From Heterocephalus glaber (taxonomy: Eukaryota > Chordata > Mammalia > Rodentia > Bathyergidae), in assembly GCF_000247695.1 (NCBI RefSeq), contig NW_004624782.1, positions 12,242,094 to 12,306,093 of the forward strand: 64,000 nucleotides of DNA. The letters are read 5' to 3'. The notes beneath the pieces were generated by a model. It was not told the origin of the DNA and made no database searches. It saw only the letters and a program-made list of their open reading frames with translations. Both the position numbers and the translations under genes were made by a program. Each line of letters opens with the position of its first letter. The stretch's first letter is position 1. Shown piece after piece: positions 59,001 through 62,000 of the stretch.

Positions 59001-62000
59001 CGGGCTCCGGCGTGGAGGACTGGGTAGGCCTGCAGCAGCGGGGCCTCTGAGGGCTCCCAGCTCCCAGCAGAGCGGGAGGAATTAAGACAGATATCCTTTA
59101 AGTTGCTCAGGCTACTGTTTTGACATTCCCCATTTTTCTCCTTCATTTTCTGCCCTGTATGTCATATTTCATTCTCTAATTATCTCTTATTTTTTATTTA
59201 ACCGATGTGAAGAAAGCATTCAAATTTTAATCAAAGCCAGGAGAAGGCTGCTGTGTGTCATCTGTGTGATTTAGAGGTTGTCAGTGTAGGGGGAGTCCTT
59301 CCTCCGGGTGGTGCTGTGACTCCTCACCGCCGTTTTGGGTGGAAGATTAGATACGCCTTTCACAGGCAGCCTTGGAATTAGAGTGGGGAGCGGTGTGGCC
59401 AGGACGCCGGGCGTGGGTTGCCATCCACGTGTGGATGGCATCAGTGCGCTTGGCCCCGAGGTGGCCTCTGAGTGGAAACTCTTCATGTTCCCATTGAGGA
59501 GCTGAGGCTCAGGCAGGTTAAATGACCTGCCCAAGGGCACATTGGCTGGAATTTGAATTCATGGGTCCAGAGCGTATGCTTTTCATCAATACATACGTTA
59601 AAAATGAAAGATGACCTTCCGAGTAAAGGTCGATCCAAGTCTGCAAGGTCCTGGGGGACTTCTTGCCAACACGAGGGGGAAGGAGATGATTAAGCATGCA
59701 GGGGGGAAGCTGGGAGCAGCCAGCAGCCACAGGCGAGCAGGCCACGCCATGGGATAGTGGTGACAAGGCCCAGCAGCTGGGTGGGGCGTGTGGACCCTAC
59801 TGTGCTCACGTGTGGACCAGGCAGCACTGGGACAAGATGGCGGCAGTGGGTCGGTCGCTGGGCCTCACGTGTCCCTCCTCTGTTTCCAGGTGGCAGTTGC
59901 TCACTCACTGGTGCTCGTTCTCCTGATATTTTCAAGAGAAGCTAGAAATCAGTTTTTATGTAAAATCTCACTTTAAAAAGGGCAACTAGTTCAGATGTCT
60001 TCAAGCCCTGTGTGGCCACTGAACATCCTCGGTCTGACTCGATCTGTGGTTTCCCACTGGGAGCTGACCTCGAGGTCTCCCATGGCCCGCATGTTCCAGG
60101 CAGTGAAGGTTCTCACGGGGCCTCGTGGATGGACCCCGACCCGCATGCTGGAGACAAGCAACTCTGCTGTCTTTCGTGTCTCAGCTCTGCTGGCCGTGAA
60201 GTAGTGGAGGTGCTCTGCCCTGACTTAGGGTGCAGAGAAGTAAAGAGCAGTCGGGGCTGGGACCCAAGGACCAGGTGTGGCAGCCGTTGCTGATTTTGTC
60301 CTGGCTGCCGTGAGAATCCAGCAGGACTTTGGAAGTGTGGACACGGGGCCGCCCTGAGATGCGGGCCGGGAAGGCCCAGGTTGAAAAGCACTCTCTGGTC
60401 TGAACCCTGCCTCTGTTCCTCCCTCCTGCCTCCCCTCCCCCTCGCACAAGGTGAACACTGTCAGGGCTTCTCTGTTAGGAAAAGCCTCAGCATCACGCTG
60501 TAGTGTCACACATCTCTGCGGCCAACAGCGGCAGCTGGCAGGGGTCAGCCTGCAGGCCCTGGACTGCCCATCTCCTAGTCAGGGCATCTGCAGGGGCTGA
60601 CGTGCCAGGAAAGACCAGGGTTTCCTGGGACACGGGCGGGCAGCTGTACCTGGGACTTGGCCAGCTGTGTGAGTGCCACTAAAGCCACCCCTTCTCCTGC
60701 TTCTCTCCTGATCACTTGCAGACCCCAGGGCTAGAGCTGCCGCCTAGTGCCCCGGTCCCCGAAGCCACCACGCCGGCACCAGGCATCTACCACGGGATCT
60801 GTGAGTACTGCCCCCCACCCGGCGTGGAGTGTGCCCGGCCACTAGGACAGGGCTCCCTCTGTCAGGGAGCCAGTCGCACCCCACACACAGGTGCCAGGCT
60901 GTGGGCAAGCGAGGGCTGCAACCGGCACCCACTCAGGGCAGGGCCTGGCAGGGCTGCTCCCCTCAGAGGTGCGGCGCCTCTTTGCAGTTTGCCTTGCCAA
61001 GGGTGTAGTGTGCGTCGTGCACATGGACTCCCTGTGTTCACTGTGGGTCCGATGGGGAGGCTGCAGCTGGAGCCCAGCAAGTGTAGAAGAGAGACCCTAA
61101 GCACTAGAGGGACCAGGCAGTTGTCCCTGGAGCAGTGGGCACTGCTGGTTCCCACTCAGCCTCAGAGGAGGGGAATACACCAGGCAGCCTGTGTCCCCTC
61201 TGCCTCAGTAGCTGGGTGGCAGGAATAAGGCCCTGGGTGCCGGGTCCTCTGGCCTCCGAGAGGTCAGGAATCCAGCCTTTTGTGTGAGCTCTCAGAGTCT
61301 TACATGGTGTTTTAAAACACTGCATGAGCCTAATGAGATGCGGTGGCTCCGGGTAAGCCCCATCTGGTCCCCGGCTGTTTTGCAGCCCTTCTCCGGGCCT
61401 CCTTGCAGCCAGTTCTGCGTCAGCCCCTACTGCCCGGACTCCGCAGCCCGAGGCCACAGCTGTGAGCTCCTCCCCATGTTCTCTTGGAAGCTCTGCCCAT
61501 GGGCTCCAGCTAGCTTGGCTTCCAGCTCCTTCTCATCCCCGTGTTCCTGCTACCTCATTCAGTTTATCTCCTGAGAACAGCGCCGTGACACTGTCCCTGC
61601 CTTTCCCATGAGGCCCGGGTGCAGCCCCTGCACCTCCTCGGTCCTCCCCAGCTGGCTGGCACTGACCAGAGTCTGAGAGCAGGCTCTGTGTGATGTCACC
61701 AGGCCATGCTTGGGACTCACATCTGGGCAGGCGGGAGGCAGGTCGGGGGACGAGGCGGAGGGAGAAGCCAGGCTCCTGCCAGCCCCGCAGGATGCTCCGA
61801 GTCCCGGGCCTTTTGGGGTGTCCTAGGAGAGTGAGGGCAGCGGCTGCCCCCAGGAGGGGCAGGGCCCTGTGCAGAGCCTCATGGAGGCCAAGTGGGTGTT
61901 CTCCACAGTGAACCGGGACCGGCACACGCAGCCCCTCAGCCTCGGCCCTCACGCCAGAGGTCCCTGCATGTCAGGTTCCCCTGGGAGCGAGAGGGCCTAC